The notes under the pieces are model-generated. The model saw nothing but the letters and a program-made list of their open reading frames with translations, ran no database searches and was not told where the DNA came from. A program made the position numbers and the translations under genes. Positions 10,666 to 23,229 of a stretch of DNA of 64,000 bases are shown here, one piece after another. The DNA is from Diabrotica undecimpunctata (lineage: Eukaryota > Arthropoda > Insecta > Coleoptera > Chrysomelidae): contig NC_092806.1 in NCBI RefSeq assembly GCF_040954645.1, positions 113,628,458-113,692,457 on the forward strand, read 5' to 3'. How positions within the stretch are numbered: the first letter of the stretch is position 1; every line of letters begins with the position of its first letter.

Positions 10666-11696
10666 CAATTGGTAGGTTAGTGCTTCGTATCCTCGCTTAT
10701 CAGCAGTATTGTTTAGTTCTTTTTATACTCGCGTCGCATGTACTGGCATCGCTTTTACCGGGACAATCTCTTGCTACCACCTAACAGGTGGGCCTTGACC
10801 CCCAGACCCAGACTGGCTTGAACGGGAATGCTGATTATCACGCATCAATGATCTCTCCCCGGTAAAAATTCTCCCAGCCGGCTTTATGATTTCCACTTAG
10901 TTGGCGATTGGATTTCGCTACTTGGCTTTTGTCGATGTAAATAAACAATTTGATTATGTTTATTCTACTCGGAAGGTTTTTGCAAGACGCAAATTAAAAC
11001 CGCATTCAGAGTGAAAGAAAAAAATGCTATATTTCATGTTGCAGTACTTACGACTCTTTCAATGTTTTTAAACTTTCATTAAACCTTCTATTATACACTA
11101 CAAATAAAATCAATTTCGAAATTATTTTCTATTAGCTCAAAATTTTAAATTATTAAGGTTGTAAGTCCAATGTATTATGGTTGTATTCTGTAGAACAACT
11201 AATTATTAATAATTATCATAATAATACTTCTGTGTTTTATGCAGTAAGTACATTTTCTAAAATATCTTCAAAATAGTGTAAGCGTATTTCAAAAGATTTT
11301 ACCATTCTTGTAAAATTGTACTAACTAAATTTGCTACTTATTTCCTTATTGTGTATATGACAAGAAACGTAAAGTATGAAAATGCACTAACAATCTGTAT
11401 ATACATCCGCGAACGGTTTATGTTTTAATAAATCTCGACCTCTATGGGACAGACCTTGTATATGATGAGTTAACGAATTCCGAGACCTCCATTAATATCC
11501 TTTATTTAGCGGATTTTACGAGCACACTTGTCTCCGAAAACAATTACCTACAATGAGAAATTCATCAGTTTCATTGCTCTCCAAAATAGAATGATTTCTA
11601 TAAGGCGACGAACGCTGAAGTTGTTAATGCATCTATATTTTAGGTTCTTGCATACAGGGTCAGTCAGCATCACAATAACTACAAATTATTAACATA
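10666..11696. other. Non-coding with a GC-richer patch
   Basis: Bases 10720-10890 are notably richer in G and C (for example ctaacaggtgggccttgacc) than the surroundings and carry no convincing open frame. The rest is AT-rich. I cannot assign the patch. Confidence 0.35.
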
Positions 11697-12267
11697 CAGG
11701 GTGTCCCATAATTAATTGGACATTAGCTAATGAGTGATAGCTGACATCAAAATAAAGCGTTTGAGCTCAAATTGCTTAGGAAAAATGTTGCTAGTTTTCG
11801 TTCTACAGGGAGATTCATTAATATTTTTTTATATTATTTTTATGGATATATTGAAAACTATTTAACCGATTTAAGTGAAATTTGGTATCTTGCTATTATT
11901 TAGTATGCTTAATAAGAAAATGATATTAGTTTTACCATTGACACTAGGTGGCGCCACCTACTGTAACATTGGTTCATTAATGGGGCCATAATTTTTTTGT
12001 CCGCCCTGTATAAACATTCTAGGAAAAAAAAACATGATATAACATTCAATTCTACACAAAAAAGGTATTCTTGTTTCAAATCAAAAAAGTACACCGTTTT
12101 CGAAATAAACGTATTTTGTTTTTCGCAAAACAAGCAGGTACCTAGGTATGCTGTGAACTTAATGGCAAAGTCAAGGCGTAAGTACGAATTTGTTTACTAT
12201 TTATTGTCAAAGTGCAGTGCGAGTCTATTATTAAAAAAGAATATGTGTGTACTTTGTACGCAGGTAA

Positions 12268-12810
12268 GAAGTTATACTTCTATTATATGACTTCAACGAA
12301 ATTAATATACTTTAAACAGTTTATTTGTGTTTTATTTAAATATTAAACTAATTTTAATACTTACAAGTTTCCTAAAAATTTTCTTAAATAATACCGAAAA
12401 TAAAAAAAAGTAAACAAGGCAATAACATGACATGTTATGTTCCTAAGCGGTCACCCATCCAAAGTATGACCCCGGTAGACACTGCTTGACTCCCGTTTTC
12501 GAGCGCCAACTGGTGTAGCCAGTGTGCTATGGCCGTAAAATTCATACTAAAGTGAATTATTTTGACATATTATACCTATCTACAAATAATATTAAGATTG
12601 CCTTTTAATCTTCTTATCATCATATTTTAATATCTATTATCCTATATCCGACGAAGACAAATTCAAAGACACAAAAATTATAAAATATATTTTTTTCACA
12701 CTTTATTTGCACTGATACATACGTAAATTCAAAGATTTAGCAACTAGCAAATTTTTATAAAAATTCACTCTTAACATTTTTCCCAATTGCACCTAAAGAA
12801 GTATAACTTC
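12268..12810. mobile_element. Nested segment bounded by an inverted 13-bp motif
   Basis: gaagttatacttc (12268-12280) and its exact reverse complement gaagtataacttc (12798-12810) bound a 543-bp segment lying between two direct copies of host-element sequence. The motif is itself nearly palindromic, so the ends are suggestive rather than proven. The segment contains the 5S rRNA-like sequence and no protein. It could be a MITE or a 5S-headed SINE with flanks. Confidence 0.45.
12437..12536 (-). pseudogene. 5S rRNA-derived sequence (pseudogene or SINE3-type head)
   Basis: Read on the minus strand the segment begins acggccatagcacactgg and proceeds through gagtcaagcagtgt (cf. box A of 5S genes) to ggatgggtgaccgc, identical to the box C region of metazoan 5S rRNA, with spacing close to that of a genuine 5S gene. 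The 5' G(C)CAACGGCCATA start is partly kept. The 3' strand of the closing helix is not preserved and the central loop differs, so it is not a functional rRNA. RNA polymerase III internal promoter elements are largely retained. It lies inside the mariner-type element. Confidence 0.78.
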
Positions 12811-13114
12811 AAAAACATTAACTTACATTCAATTCTACACAAAAAAGGTACCTAGTCTTCTTTCACATAAAAAAGGTACACCGTTTTCGAAATAAACGTA
12901 TTTTGTTAATGATGCATGTCTCTATTTAATTTTTTGCAAAACAAGTATGCTTTGAACTTAATGACAACGTCAAGACGTAACTACGAATTTATTTATTATT
13001 AGTTGTCAAAGGTAACTACGAATTTATTTATCATTAGTTGTCAAAGTGCAGTGCGAGTCATTATTTGTCAAAGTGCTATTAAGTTTTTTATAAACCACTG
13101 AAGATAAAGGAAAA

Positions 13115-14195
13115 ATGGCACGTCATAGTGAATTTTCTAATGTAGAAATGCGCGATATGATCTGTTTGTATGCCCAGGAAAATTTTTGTTCTCGTAAAGC
13201 AGCTGAACTCTATTTCGAACTTTATCCCAATAGAAGGCAACCAAACCATAAAACTATTAGATCATTGTTCGACAGATTAGGCGAAACAGGGTCATTTCAT
13301 CCCAAAAACAGGAATGCTGGAAGACTGAGAGTAATTGATGCGGATATGGAGGATAAAATTGTTGTGCGTGTTGCAGAAGATCCAGAAACCAGTACAAGGC
13401 TTGTTTCTGCGGCCACTGGTATAAGCAAATCTACGGTGTCAAGAATAATACGGACAGAAAATCTGTATCCGTATCGTTTTACTCCAGTACAGAATCTTTT
13501 ACCACAGGATTTTCTAGTAAGGCTCCGATTTAGTCAGTTTATGATGGGGCGGCATTTAGACGATCCAATGGTTTATAATAAAATTTTATTTACCGATGAA
13601 GCCACATTTACTAGAAGGGGTGTATTTAACTGGTGCAATAGCCATACCTACGCGACAGAAAATCCTCATGCATTTTAAGAACATCATTTTCAACACGAGT
13701 TTTCCATAAATATCTGGTGTGGCATATTTGGGGATTGTATTGTAGGACCATTCGAATTACCAACTAGGCTTGACTGAGTAACGTATCTAAACTTTTTGAG
13801 AAAAGATTTACCAACTCTTTTAGAAGACATACCTCTAAATTTAAGACGGAACTCTTGGTACATGCATGATGGTGCACCACCACATTATAGCCTAGAAGTT
13901 AGAAATTATCTAGATGAAATTTATCCTCAAAGGTGGATTGGTAGAGGTAGTGTATAACCATGGCCAGCACGCAGTCCCGAACTAAATCCCCTAGACTTTC
14001 ACTTGTGGGGCTACCTAAAGTCAGTGTATCTTATAAAAAATAAATAACCGTCAAGAGTTATGGCAAAATATTGTAGAGGGAGTTAACGTAATTAGGGCCC
14101 AAAGAAACTCATTATTTAAAATAAGACAAAACTTACACAAAAGATTTAGATTATGTAGTTTATCTAATGGTGCACATTTTGAACACTTATTGTAA
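13115..14195 (+). pseudogene. mariner-superfamily transposase (4 in-frame stops)
   Basis: The first 187 codons are open: an N-terminal helix-turn-helix of the DUF4817 type (MARHSEFSNVEMRDMICLY), a second HTH (ISKSTVSRIIRTENLY) and the first catalytic aspartate in LFTDEATFTR. Past a TAA at 13676-13678 the same frame continues with SINIWCGIFGD, YMHDGAPPHYSLEVRNYL (second aspartate) and SPELNPLDFHLWGYLKS (third acidic position, an aspartate), and ends ...NGAHFEHLL at 14195. Three further in-frame stops lie between. No frameshift is needed except near 14040. The start ATG follows a gaaaaATGG context. Clearly once functional, now dead. Confidence 0.88.
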
Positions 14196-14882
14196 TTTTT
14201 TTTTGTTTCGTTTTGAATTATTCACTTTGTTAATCGTTTTATATTCACTTCATTGTTTAATTTAATTTCTGATTTTTTTAAAATTTGTTACTGAGTCAAA
14301 GGTTTAATAAAAATAATTGTTTCAATCATATGCATTTTGTTTGCAAAAATTATCTACTACTAATACATTTAATATTCACTTTTATTTAAGACCTTTTGAA
14401 TAATGTTTGAATTTACATAAGTTTTTGTAAAAATTTTTTATTTTATGCACGTCTCTAAAAAATACGTTTATTTCGAAAACGGTGTACTTTTTTGATTTGA
14501 AACAAGAATACCTTTTTTGTGTAGAATTGAAGGTTATTTCATGTTTTTTTTTCCTAGAATGTTTATACAGGGCGGGAAAAAAAAATTATGGTCCCATTAA
14601 TGAACCAATGTTATAGTAGGTGGCGCCACCTAGTGTCATCGGTAAAACTAATATTATTTTCATATTAAGAGTACTAAATAATAGCAAGATACCAAATTTT
14701 ACTTAAATCGGTTGAATAGTTTTCAATATATCCCTAAAAATAATATAAAAAAATATTAATGAATCACCCTGTAGAACGAAAACTAGCAACATTTTGCCTA
14801 AGCAATTTGAGCTCAAACGCTTTATTTTGATGTCAGCTATCACCCATTAGCTAATGTCCAATTAATTATGGGACACCCTGTA

Positions 14883-17789
14883 TAACATGACTCAGTATTG
14901 TCTTCTTTGATTGCACATCTGTTAATAGTCCAGCGAAATATGTTTTTCTCAGTATATCACAATAGCCAGTTATTTGACGAGTTGTTCCGTTAATATGTAT
15001 CTATAGTAAGCAAACCAATATGTTTTCTGCAAAAAAATGAGATTTTTAGAATTTTTTCTTAGCATTAAAAAGGCATCTGTTTATATTAAATATAAACATT
15101 TTATCTGCTAAGAGATAAAAAAAATATGGCAAAGTTTATCGTGAAATGTCCTTTATTTTATCTCAAAATTTAGGCGTCAACAATCGCAAACTTTTTACTT
15201 CCGCGTCTTGTGCAATGAAGCGGGCTTCAAAAAAGTCAAACCCAACCCATCATTGATCAGAATAACCCAATCTTATCTGGTCAACCCAAAGAAACAATGA
15301 AACAGGAGAGGTAACAATGACTTGAAAATGTGGACCGAGCAGCCCCACGATACTACTCTAGAAAGATAATTTTTTCTATATTTTCGCGATCAAACCACAC
15401 GAGTTATAAACACAAAACTATACTTAAAAACGCCTTGGTCACTTACCATGTGTCTCCATCTGACACCAAAACTAATCTGCCTCAAATCTTGGCTTTGCAT
15501 ATTATTTATACTTAAAATCCAAATTACTTAAAACGAAATGTTCATATAAATATTTTAATGTGTAACTCAGACATAAATTGCGCCGTATTCCTCCTTTCAC
15601 ACACTAAGAATTTTTACGTACGATCGTTTGACCGCACGATGACATTCCAATAGTGTCTCAAGCAATCACATTACACGGCGATTTGGACGTTCGGTGAAGT
15701 CGCCGTGTGCTGCCATCCAACGACTACTATAACATACGGCACGGTGCCGTGATTACGCCCAGTAACGTACGTGTCTTAATTCATGCTTTGACATGATACG
15801 GTCATTCATTCGTAGGAAAGTACTTTACTGGGTGGTGGAAACCTGTTCTTTGAACAAAATAATAGAAAGATATTATCCAGTTTTTTGGATCCAACTCACC
15901 GATGTCAATGCCTTTGTCTCCGCACAGTAGATTGCTATTTCCTGTAATGTGACTCACATATTTTTATACTATGGTTATGTTGTATAATCATAGTTATGTA
16001 TGATCTTTCATATTGGTCATTATTTATACAAATATTATAAATATACAAATTACAACCAACAGCCAGCATATTTTTACGATGAATTACTTCTTTCAGCCGA
16101 CTGTGTAGTTCGTTAAATGATGAAACTTATATACGGAAATAATTAAAGAATTGTACTTCATCCTGCCTTAAATCTGCAAATAATGTGGCAAATATCCTAA
16201 TATCGTATCTTTTTGCGTTAATAGGATGGATCCAGTAAATTCGATCCCCTTATTTCTCTTTCTTTGACGATAGAGTAACCACAACGCTATAATTTGGTCT
16301 CGCCCCATATTTATACCATACATTTTATTTTATGAAATTATATTTAGTGTTATAAGGTTAAAGACTCGATGAAGACTGAAAGACGGAAACAGTGAAAGGA
16401 CCATCAATTGTCAACGTACATCAAAACTACCTAACGTCAAAACCACCGAACGTACAAATTTCTAGTTTATGAGAGGACTCTATGTGTTTATAATATAAAA
16501 CTATTTAAACGGCAGAAGTAATACATTATCCAGAAACTTGAAATTTTAGTTTCAGTGACAGTTTACGATGGCATACAAATATCGTGATACGGGAGAATCC
16601 AAATTTAAGGGCAGTTATGACTAAAAAAAATAAAAACGCTACAAATTACTAATAACTAGTAAGAATCTCACAAATGATGTAAACTTTAACTTCAATTCTA
16701 AGTGCCTAAAATTTCGTATCTCTACGTTTTTCAAGAGTAAAAGAATTTAATGTTTCAATCATCGATTTTTAAATTATTCACTATGTACATCACAAAATCG
16801 TTCACGATTTGGCGGATATTAAAAAAAATCCCGTAGTTCTGACGCTTGTGATTTTGATTTGTCTTTTTGCAGATATTCGATGCTTATAATTTTGTGTTCA
16901 ATGAACAGAAACTGAAAAGGAAATTGGGCAAAACTGATTGCAGGAAAAATACGAAGAAGGAATTCATCGAAAATAAAAGATTTTCAGGAAATAAAATCTT
17001 TTTAATTATGTAGTCATCATTTTAAGCGGAGCAAATAATTCTAAAAAAGAAATGCTGGAAAACTTTTCGTTTTACTGAGACCAATCCGTCGACAATTTTA
17101 GAAGTAGGAATTAAAATAAAATGTCGGGAAATCGTACAAAAAATAAATACCAAAAACGGATACATGTATTTAAAACCATTAAAAACTGCTTTATTTCATT
17201 TATAAAATTATAACAAGAATTTATCTACCATTTAGAATATTTTTTTGTTTTTGACATGCGAAAAATGTAAATTATGGGATGTTTGATTATTTTTCATTTT
17301 GTTTTATTTAATTTGAATAAAAGAATTCAGAAAACCCAAATATTTTGAACTTTGACGGAGTAACTACAAATAGCAAACCAAAGAGTATCCTTCGACGTGA
17401 TCTATGTTGAGATAGCTGTTGGATATCTTAATAAAGCTCATCAAAAGTATGGGCTGGACATATCCTTTCCAAATCTGGGGACACGTTTTTGAAGTAGGGT
17501 TTCTCAGAAAAATGTATCGTAAAATACATACAGAGGATATAAGCATACAAAGGCGGCGGTCTTTACAGTCGCCAGAGATGTTACCCTAGAGAACGCCAAT
17601 TACCATTTAGTCGGTTCAGAATGGACAATTAACAACATTAACTTGCTTTGCTTGAAACATAATGATAATTATCTTTCGGGGCAAAGTGAAATATATAGAA
17701 AGTTTGTAGAGAAAAACGTCGTTTGAGGGAAAGTGAAATATATATAGAAGTTTTACTCCGTAGCACTTTTCAGAAATTTTTTTAAATCG
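14883..17789. other. Unclassified non-coding DNA with two GC-rich hairpins
   Basis: Nearly 3 kb without a recognisable gene or element. At 15673-15708 acacggcga and tcgccgtgt can form a 9-bp stem, and 15736-15750 is an almost perfect palindrome (acggcacggtgccgt). These sit in the only GC-richer part (15600-15760). Open stretches at 15330 and 17364 look like chance. Confidence 0.35.
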
Positions 17790-18501
17790 ATTCTTTTGCG
17801 GCTTAATACGTTTGGCAACGTGTCAGTTGTTGCTATAATAAAATATTCCAAGGTTTCCCCTCAACTGGTGGTAAAACTCAGTATCTGCGAATTCACACCA
17901 GTTTCGTATGTTTCTAAAGCCGAGATCCAACCTGACATGCTTCGGCGCTCTGCATCGCTTCACAGTTGGCGAAAAGAAATAGAAAATAGGGAAATAGAAA
18001 AAGACAAAATATAAAGACGGGAACCAACGCAACGTGAAATACCGTTCTGCCCTCAATATTTGTGGTTTACGTTCCGTGGAATAGGGCAGAACTGTCAATT
18101 TATGATCGATGCGGACAGTCACATCATTTCTCGGTAAATCAACACGGTTCAAAGGAGGGTCGGAAGATGATGCACTGCAGGTACTTACCCCTCCAATCCT
18201 TCCGACGCGGCTAGGAGCTGGTACGGTAAGTGCCGTGGTAATTTTAATATGGAGTGATCCAACGAAGTTGTGTTTGACTTTTATTATTGTTTGAATTTAT
18301 CAACTTTTCCAAACTTAACTAGACCCTCGGTACTCGGGGGAACACGCTCCATCGGAATGCTCTGATCACATTTTGGGGTAGCTCGAGTGAATTTATCAAA
18401 AAGTAAATATTTATTAATTTCACAGTAACGTCGCGCGCCAACGTTACGTTACGAGCTCTCTTTTCTTTTCACTATTATCTATGTTTTATTTCTCTTCACA
18501 G
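17790..18501. other. GC-richer, apparently single-copy region
   Basis: Base composition rises clearly above the surroundings. It has CpG-containing stretches, a 10-bp hairpin (gttctgccct at 18044-18053 with agggcagaac at 18083-18092) and good splice-donor-like sites: gtaagt at 18226 on plus, and ggtaagtacc read on minus near 18180. A short frame from 18109 is open to the 18226 donor. It resembles the edge of a host gene more than a transposon, but no protein is recognised. Confidence 0.3.
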
Positions 18502-18558
18502 GCGTGGACTGGCGAAGAGCGCTCCACGTTTCGTTCGATCCCGTCTTAAGCCAAGAGG
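18502..18558 (+). CDS. Candidate small internal exon (unidentified)
   Basis: A pyrimidine tract and AG (tatttctcttcacag) precede 18502, and a GT (ggtaattt) follows 18558, giving a 57-nt segment. One frame reads VDWRRALHVSFDPVLSQE, with a non-random look; a second frame is also open and the third contains a stop. The composition is GC-rich in an AT-rich setting. I do not recognise the peptide. A chance combination of splice-like sites is quite possible, so this is only a candidate. Confidence 0.22.
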
Positions 18559-20214
18559 GTAATTTGTTTTTTTTTTAGCCTTTTCTATCATCAATCTTAC
18601 AGCGAGCGCTTATAAATTTTAGGACAGAATATCGTGTAGTGTCTCTTGCATTGCTTCATTAAACTCAGTTTTCGGTACACTCCCGCCTGTGACAACAACT
18701 GACAATGGGCAGTGCGGTTCAGCTACGTTATTTTAAGTAGTGTTCTTACAATTCACATCTTGCATGCTTCATTTCCTTCATTAAACCATCGACTACACGT
18801 AACATTTATCCACGCGAAGGATTAAAGGTACCTTTGACCGAACAAGGTATTTGTTAAAAGCGAAAACTGCCTTAAACATACCCAATTTTATTTTAATTTC
18901 CTCATCCTCATCCCACTTGCTTGGTAGAGTGAATACAAGATATTTCATTACAATTTCTCAAATGTTTCAGTATGTTGGTCGTCCATGAAAAAGTGTGTCG
19001 TTCGTGTTTTCGTCTGCTAAAGATCATAGTTTGGTCTTTTAGTGATGTTAATCTTATATTCTTATATAATCATATTCCTATTCTATTTAATTTCTAAATG
19101 CCGAAATTATAAAATTTTAATAGCTTAGTTTCAAATTGTTGGCAAGGTGTAGGAGAGGAAGGTCAAAGGCTTGGTGGATCTTTGTCTTATTTCTGATGAT
19201 ACTAGTTACGTCTGTTAGGGCTTCTGTTGTTGTTGCCCTGGCTCCTGTCATCATCTCAACAACAAAAAAACTAGTACGGTACTACCTAGAAAATGCATTT
19301 TTTAACATTGTATATTTTTTTAAACGGTAAAAATATTGATTCAAAACAATCAGCGGGGGATAACCGTTGCTTTAAATTTTAGTAAAGATTTCCGTGTATT
19401 ATTTATAAAATTTTTACTGGTAAATAATCTGGGCCAATCATTACTATCCTATCATGTTGTCCTGATATCCGTTTTGTTTTTCTTGATTCCTTTATCTCTT
19501 GTCTGTTGTCTTTTATAATTTAGATAGACAGTACATTTTGATATTTACTACCTAAACACTAACGAAAAAAAGCAACGTCGTAGAGGTGTGAAGAGCATTG
19601 AAAAAACATGAAAAGGCGTTAACAGTATCAAAAAAGCATTAGGAATGGTCGAAAAAACGACGAAAACGTATGAAAATGTTCAAAAGTGTTGAAAAAGAAA
19701 AAGTGTGAAAAAAATAAAAACGTTAAAAACTGAGGTATAGATTTTTTCTTGGTGTTCCAGTGCGTGACGCTGGTTAAGGTTGGCGTTTAGAATTCAAAGG
19801 TGAAAGTGAACTGATGTGTACCTTAACTTTTTTTATGTGAAAAAAGCTTTCTAATCTAGTTTTTCCATATCTCACATTTTTCTTGAGGCCTTTCGTATTG
19901 TGATAATTAAATTTCCATTATTAATCAACAGAAAATACTATATAAATGGAAAAATAAAATCTTTTATTAACATTTCGACAATCATATCGAAAGCTTTTGT
20001 CAAAATACCTCTGCACAGTAAAGTAATAATCTATCTTGAACTGCGTTTCTATTTTCGATGGGTTTCGATGAGAAATTCGTAAAGATAATAAATAATAAAA
20101 CCTCCCCACTAAACCTGGATTTACTATGGAAAAGCCTTTGATTGCTAGCATAAAACTATGGGCGTAAATTGTCGTCGCCTAATGAAAATGGTATTATGAA
20201 AATTCTGCTAGACC
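18559..20214. other. Non-coding DNA with a cryptic A-rich repeat
   Basis: Between 19565 and 19735 short blocks such as gaaaaaacatgaaaaggcgtt recur with variation (gaaaaa + cgt/tgt), a cryptic simple repeat. The open stretches at 19136 and 19336 begin at non-standard or isolated starts and show no conserved motif. Confidence 0.4.
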
Positions 20215-21240
20215 GAAATTTACAAACCCAATCAATTAGAATTAAGAGTAGTAAGACAAAGGGATACAATATCACCCAAACTATTTGCTCTGGTGTTGCA
20301 AGATATTTTCAAGCCCATGTACTGGGGCAATAAAGCAATCTGCCTCAACAGAAAATATTTAAACCATCGTAGGTTCTCTGATGATATACTTCCTATAGCA
20401 ACAACAAAGGGAAAACTAAGTACAGTAATATCATATCGATGGAAAGCATAACTACGAGAAGGATTAAAATTTAACCTTTAGACAACACAAATTCATTGCA
20501 GAAGACATACTGGAAATTAATTTAGGGGCAATAAATTTAGAACCTACTAAATACTAAATATATTTACTTTAGACAAATATACTCGAAGAGTATGAAGACA
20601 AACCATCAGAGAATATAAAAGTAAACAAACCATTAAATATACTGTCGAATAGCTAATGCAATGTATATTTAACTTATTTGTTCATATTGAAACACTTTGA
20701 ATTTAATTTTATTTACACTTAACCTATTTACTTTAAGGTTCGCTCGTCCCACTGTTTGGTACTGGTGGCCGGTGTTTGAAATCTTGTAACATATGCAGCA
20801 GAACAAGAATGGAATGAGTAGCATTTGGATGAGTTAAAGTCGAAAAAAATTCATTTGAAATTAAGAACGAATGTATTCAGTGCATACGTGATGTACCTGA
20901 TCCAACAGTACCCAGATATGGACATACCAGACACAACTTACGATAGAATAAGGAAATCTCAAAGAGCGATGGAACTAGAAATATTGACGATATGATTGTA
21001 GGACAAAAATGGAAAATGAATGGATAGGGAGTAAAGCCAAACCAACAAAAGCCGCCGAAGATACTCTAAAAGAAATTACTAGATACTGCAAAATGATCAA
21101 CAGGTTACCATAAATGAAATGAAAATGGATGGGTGAGATTAAGCAAACTGCAGATCCAATGTGGAAAAGACAAACGCAAGACAAGGATGCATGGAAACGA
21201 ATGGGAGAGGCCTATATTCATAATATGAATAGGTAATGGT
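20215..21240 (+). pseudogene. LINE ORF2 fragment: RT core plus C-terminal tail (decayed)
   Basis: The first part carries reverse transcriptase motifs in order: RQRDTISPKLFALVLQDIF (RQGDxxSP-type), KYLNHRRFSDDILPIATT (catalytic [FY]xDD box, here FSDD) and GLKFNL. After a decayed 300-bp stretch come LKLRTNVFSAYVM, RIRKSQRAMELEIL, KMKMDG and, at the end, RQGCMETNGRGLYS-type tail remnants. Many stops and frameshifts are present. It is the same family as the fresher copy at 4117-4701. Confidence 0.82.
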
Positions 21241-22309
21241 CTATAGTTAGATAGATCAAAAGATTTTTTTAAAAAGAAGTAACACTGTTATTTATTATTT
21301 TCACGCGCAATAATTCTCCAACTTGCACAACTCCGGATTACATTTATCCGAGGTCAAAAAACAAAGAAGATGCATGACACACACCGCAATAAAGTCTTGC
21401 CCACCTAAAAACGCTTCGTAATTTATTGTGAATAATTATTATCATCTATTTTTTGAAGGATGACTCAAAAACCAACAACAATTTCAAAGTAAACAAGGTC
21501 TCAGTTCATCGATATTTCATCTTTTCGTGTTTATGAAGCTATGCTGCGTTCACAGTGATTAATTAGAGTGAACTGTAATTAAATATGAAAGCCTTTTATC
21601 GATCATTTGAATATTTTTACAGATTTGTGCTAAGCGTAGTTAACGGTAATTTTTTTTCATGGAATACACTACCCAACAATGCAATTGTTTCAGGCTTCCA
21701 AACTCCTAATTTCTATATATTATTGCTTGCTGAAACAAGCAATCATTGTGAATAATCGCAATGAAATTGTTCACTTACCTAACTAAAAAATAAAAGTAAA
21801 AATAAAGTTTATCTCAAAGATATACTATGAGAAAGTATATTACATTTTTTTCTATTTGAAATTATAACTTGCAAATATTACTTCTAAAAAAATGTAAATA
21901 TTAATTGTAATAAAAAAAATTTAAAAGTTCTATTTGATTTACCGCTGAAGCAAATGTTTGGTTGAATGTATTATTAAGATTACTATAAGATAAGATAATT
22001 TATACCTTTTGGGTCTTGGTTGATATTTCGGTTGAATATTTTTGGACATACATATTTATTGTTTGATATCACTGAGAGTGGTCCCAACGCTTTATTAGAT
22101 GTTTTAAGTTTTCCTCCAAATTCCAAATTAAGGTTCACGGTTCACTGTCGTCTTTTGTTTAGGATGGTGATTCAAGTTGTTCAAGCAATCTTTCCGTACG
22201 CATTGGTTTTCTTTATATTCTGTGCTTTCAGTTCAGTTGGGTTGTTCTCTTTTCCCATGGTGAATTCGATGTTAAGATATAGGGAATATCTTATCCATCA
22301 ATCCTGATT
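21241..22309. other. Non-coding DNA
   Basis: AT-rich. The 95-codon open stretch at 22020-22307 starts from a non-ATG codon and shows only hydrophobic composition; no family was recognised. Confidence 0.35.
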
Positions 22310-22855
22310 ATTCGAGCCCTGGCGTCCCTCAGCAAACCTCTCCATTCGTTACGGTCTGTAGCCATGCTACTTCACGATCGACTGCCTAGGATATTTCTTG
22401 CGTCCTCATCCACATGATCCTCCCATCGCTTTCTCGGTCTCCCAATAGGTCCTTTATCCTGCATCCTTCCATTAAACACTTTTTTTTTGAAGACTGCTTT
22501 CTTCCATCCCAAATACATGACCTGTCCATTTAAAAATTTATGTCCATTATATTTATTATATACTTATTTCATAATTGTATCTGATTCGCCACCTATTGTT
22601 CTTATTTATAGGACCTAGTATTCATCTCAGTACATTTCTTTTAAAGATGTCCATGTGATTTACAAATTTTTGATTTATAAATTTCACATCCATAAATCCA
22701 GCAGATTCGTATCTTAGTTGTATGTTTCTTGATTTAAATATCTGGTTCATAGCAAAGCATGCCATATTGGTTAGTATGATTCTTCTGCTAAGCTCTGCAT
22801 TATCAATGTGCTCCTTTGTAATGTTTCTAATCTCTAATAATATTGTTTAACTCCC
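22310..22855 (-). pseudogene. LINE ORF2 C-terminal fragment
   Basis: Minus-strand translation gives EHIDNAELSRRIILTN, then LRYESAGFMDVKF (decayed YGSETW region), FKRNVLR, LGPINKNNRWRIRYNYE, WTGHVFGMEE, GRMQDKGPIGRPRKRWEDHV and ATDRNEWRGLLRDARA before the end. These are consecutive landmarks of the post-RT tail of insect LINEs. It may be the 3' end of the same insertion as the endonuclease fragment at 23230-23585, which has the same strand and lies upstream, with the RT core deleted. Confidence 0.82.
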
Positions 22856-23229
22856 CATTATGAAGAAGCCGACACGAAAAGAAGAAGACGAAAGGCAACG
22901 AGACGCAAAGAAGAACAAACGCGGCAAGGCGAAAAGAAGAAGGCATGACTTTTTCTGTTCAAAAGATTTTGGTCGCGGACGTTTAGATGATATAAGTTTA
23001 AGATCTCTATGGCATGTCGTCATCTTTCATTTTTCTCTGTCATTAAATTATATTCGCTAAATCTTGTCATATGATACCTTGCATGTCACGATTGAACCGA
23101 TAGTAGCTAAGCTACGTGTCTAAAGCCCCCTTGACATGCCGCCATTTTTAATTTTTCTTTGTCATAGAATTTCTTATGGAGATATACATGGGAAAAAGTA
23201 TTATTCTGAGGCCGTAGACACATCCTATT

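Larger units (their letters stand above)
11697..14880 (+). mobile_element. Tc1/mariner-superfamily element with long terminal inverted repeats
   Basis: The ends are cagggtgtcccataattaat and its reverse complement, flanked by TA on both sides (11695-11696, 14881-14882). The inverted repeats are long: about 430 bp, 11697-12130 against 14447-14880, differing by scattered substitutions. The centre holds a plus-strand transposase pseudogene (13115-14195). Part of the left arm and adjacent sequence (about 12040-12225) is repeated directly at about 12830-13072, and a separate segment with its own inverted ends and a 5S-like sequence occupies 12268-12810. Total length is 3184 bp. Confidence 0.88.

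Noticed and set aside
17823..18152. 109-codon minus-strand ORF in the GC-richer region
   Set aside because: Overlaps a competing plus-strand frame and contains no recognisable domain.
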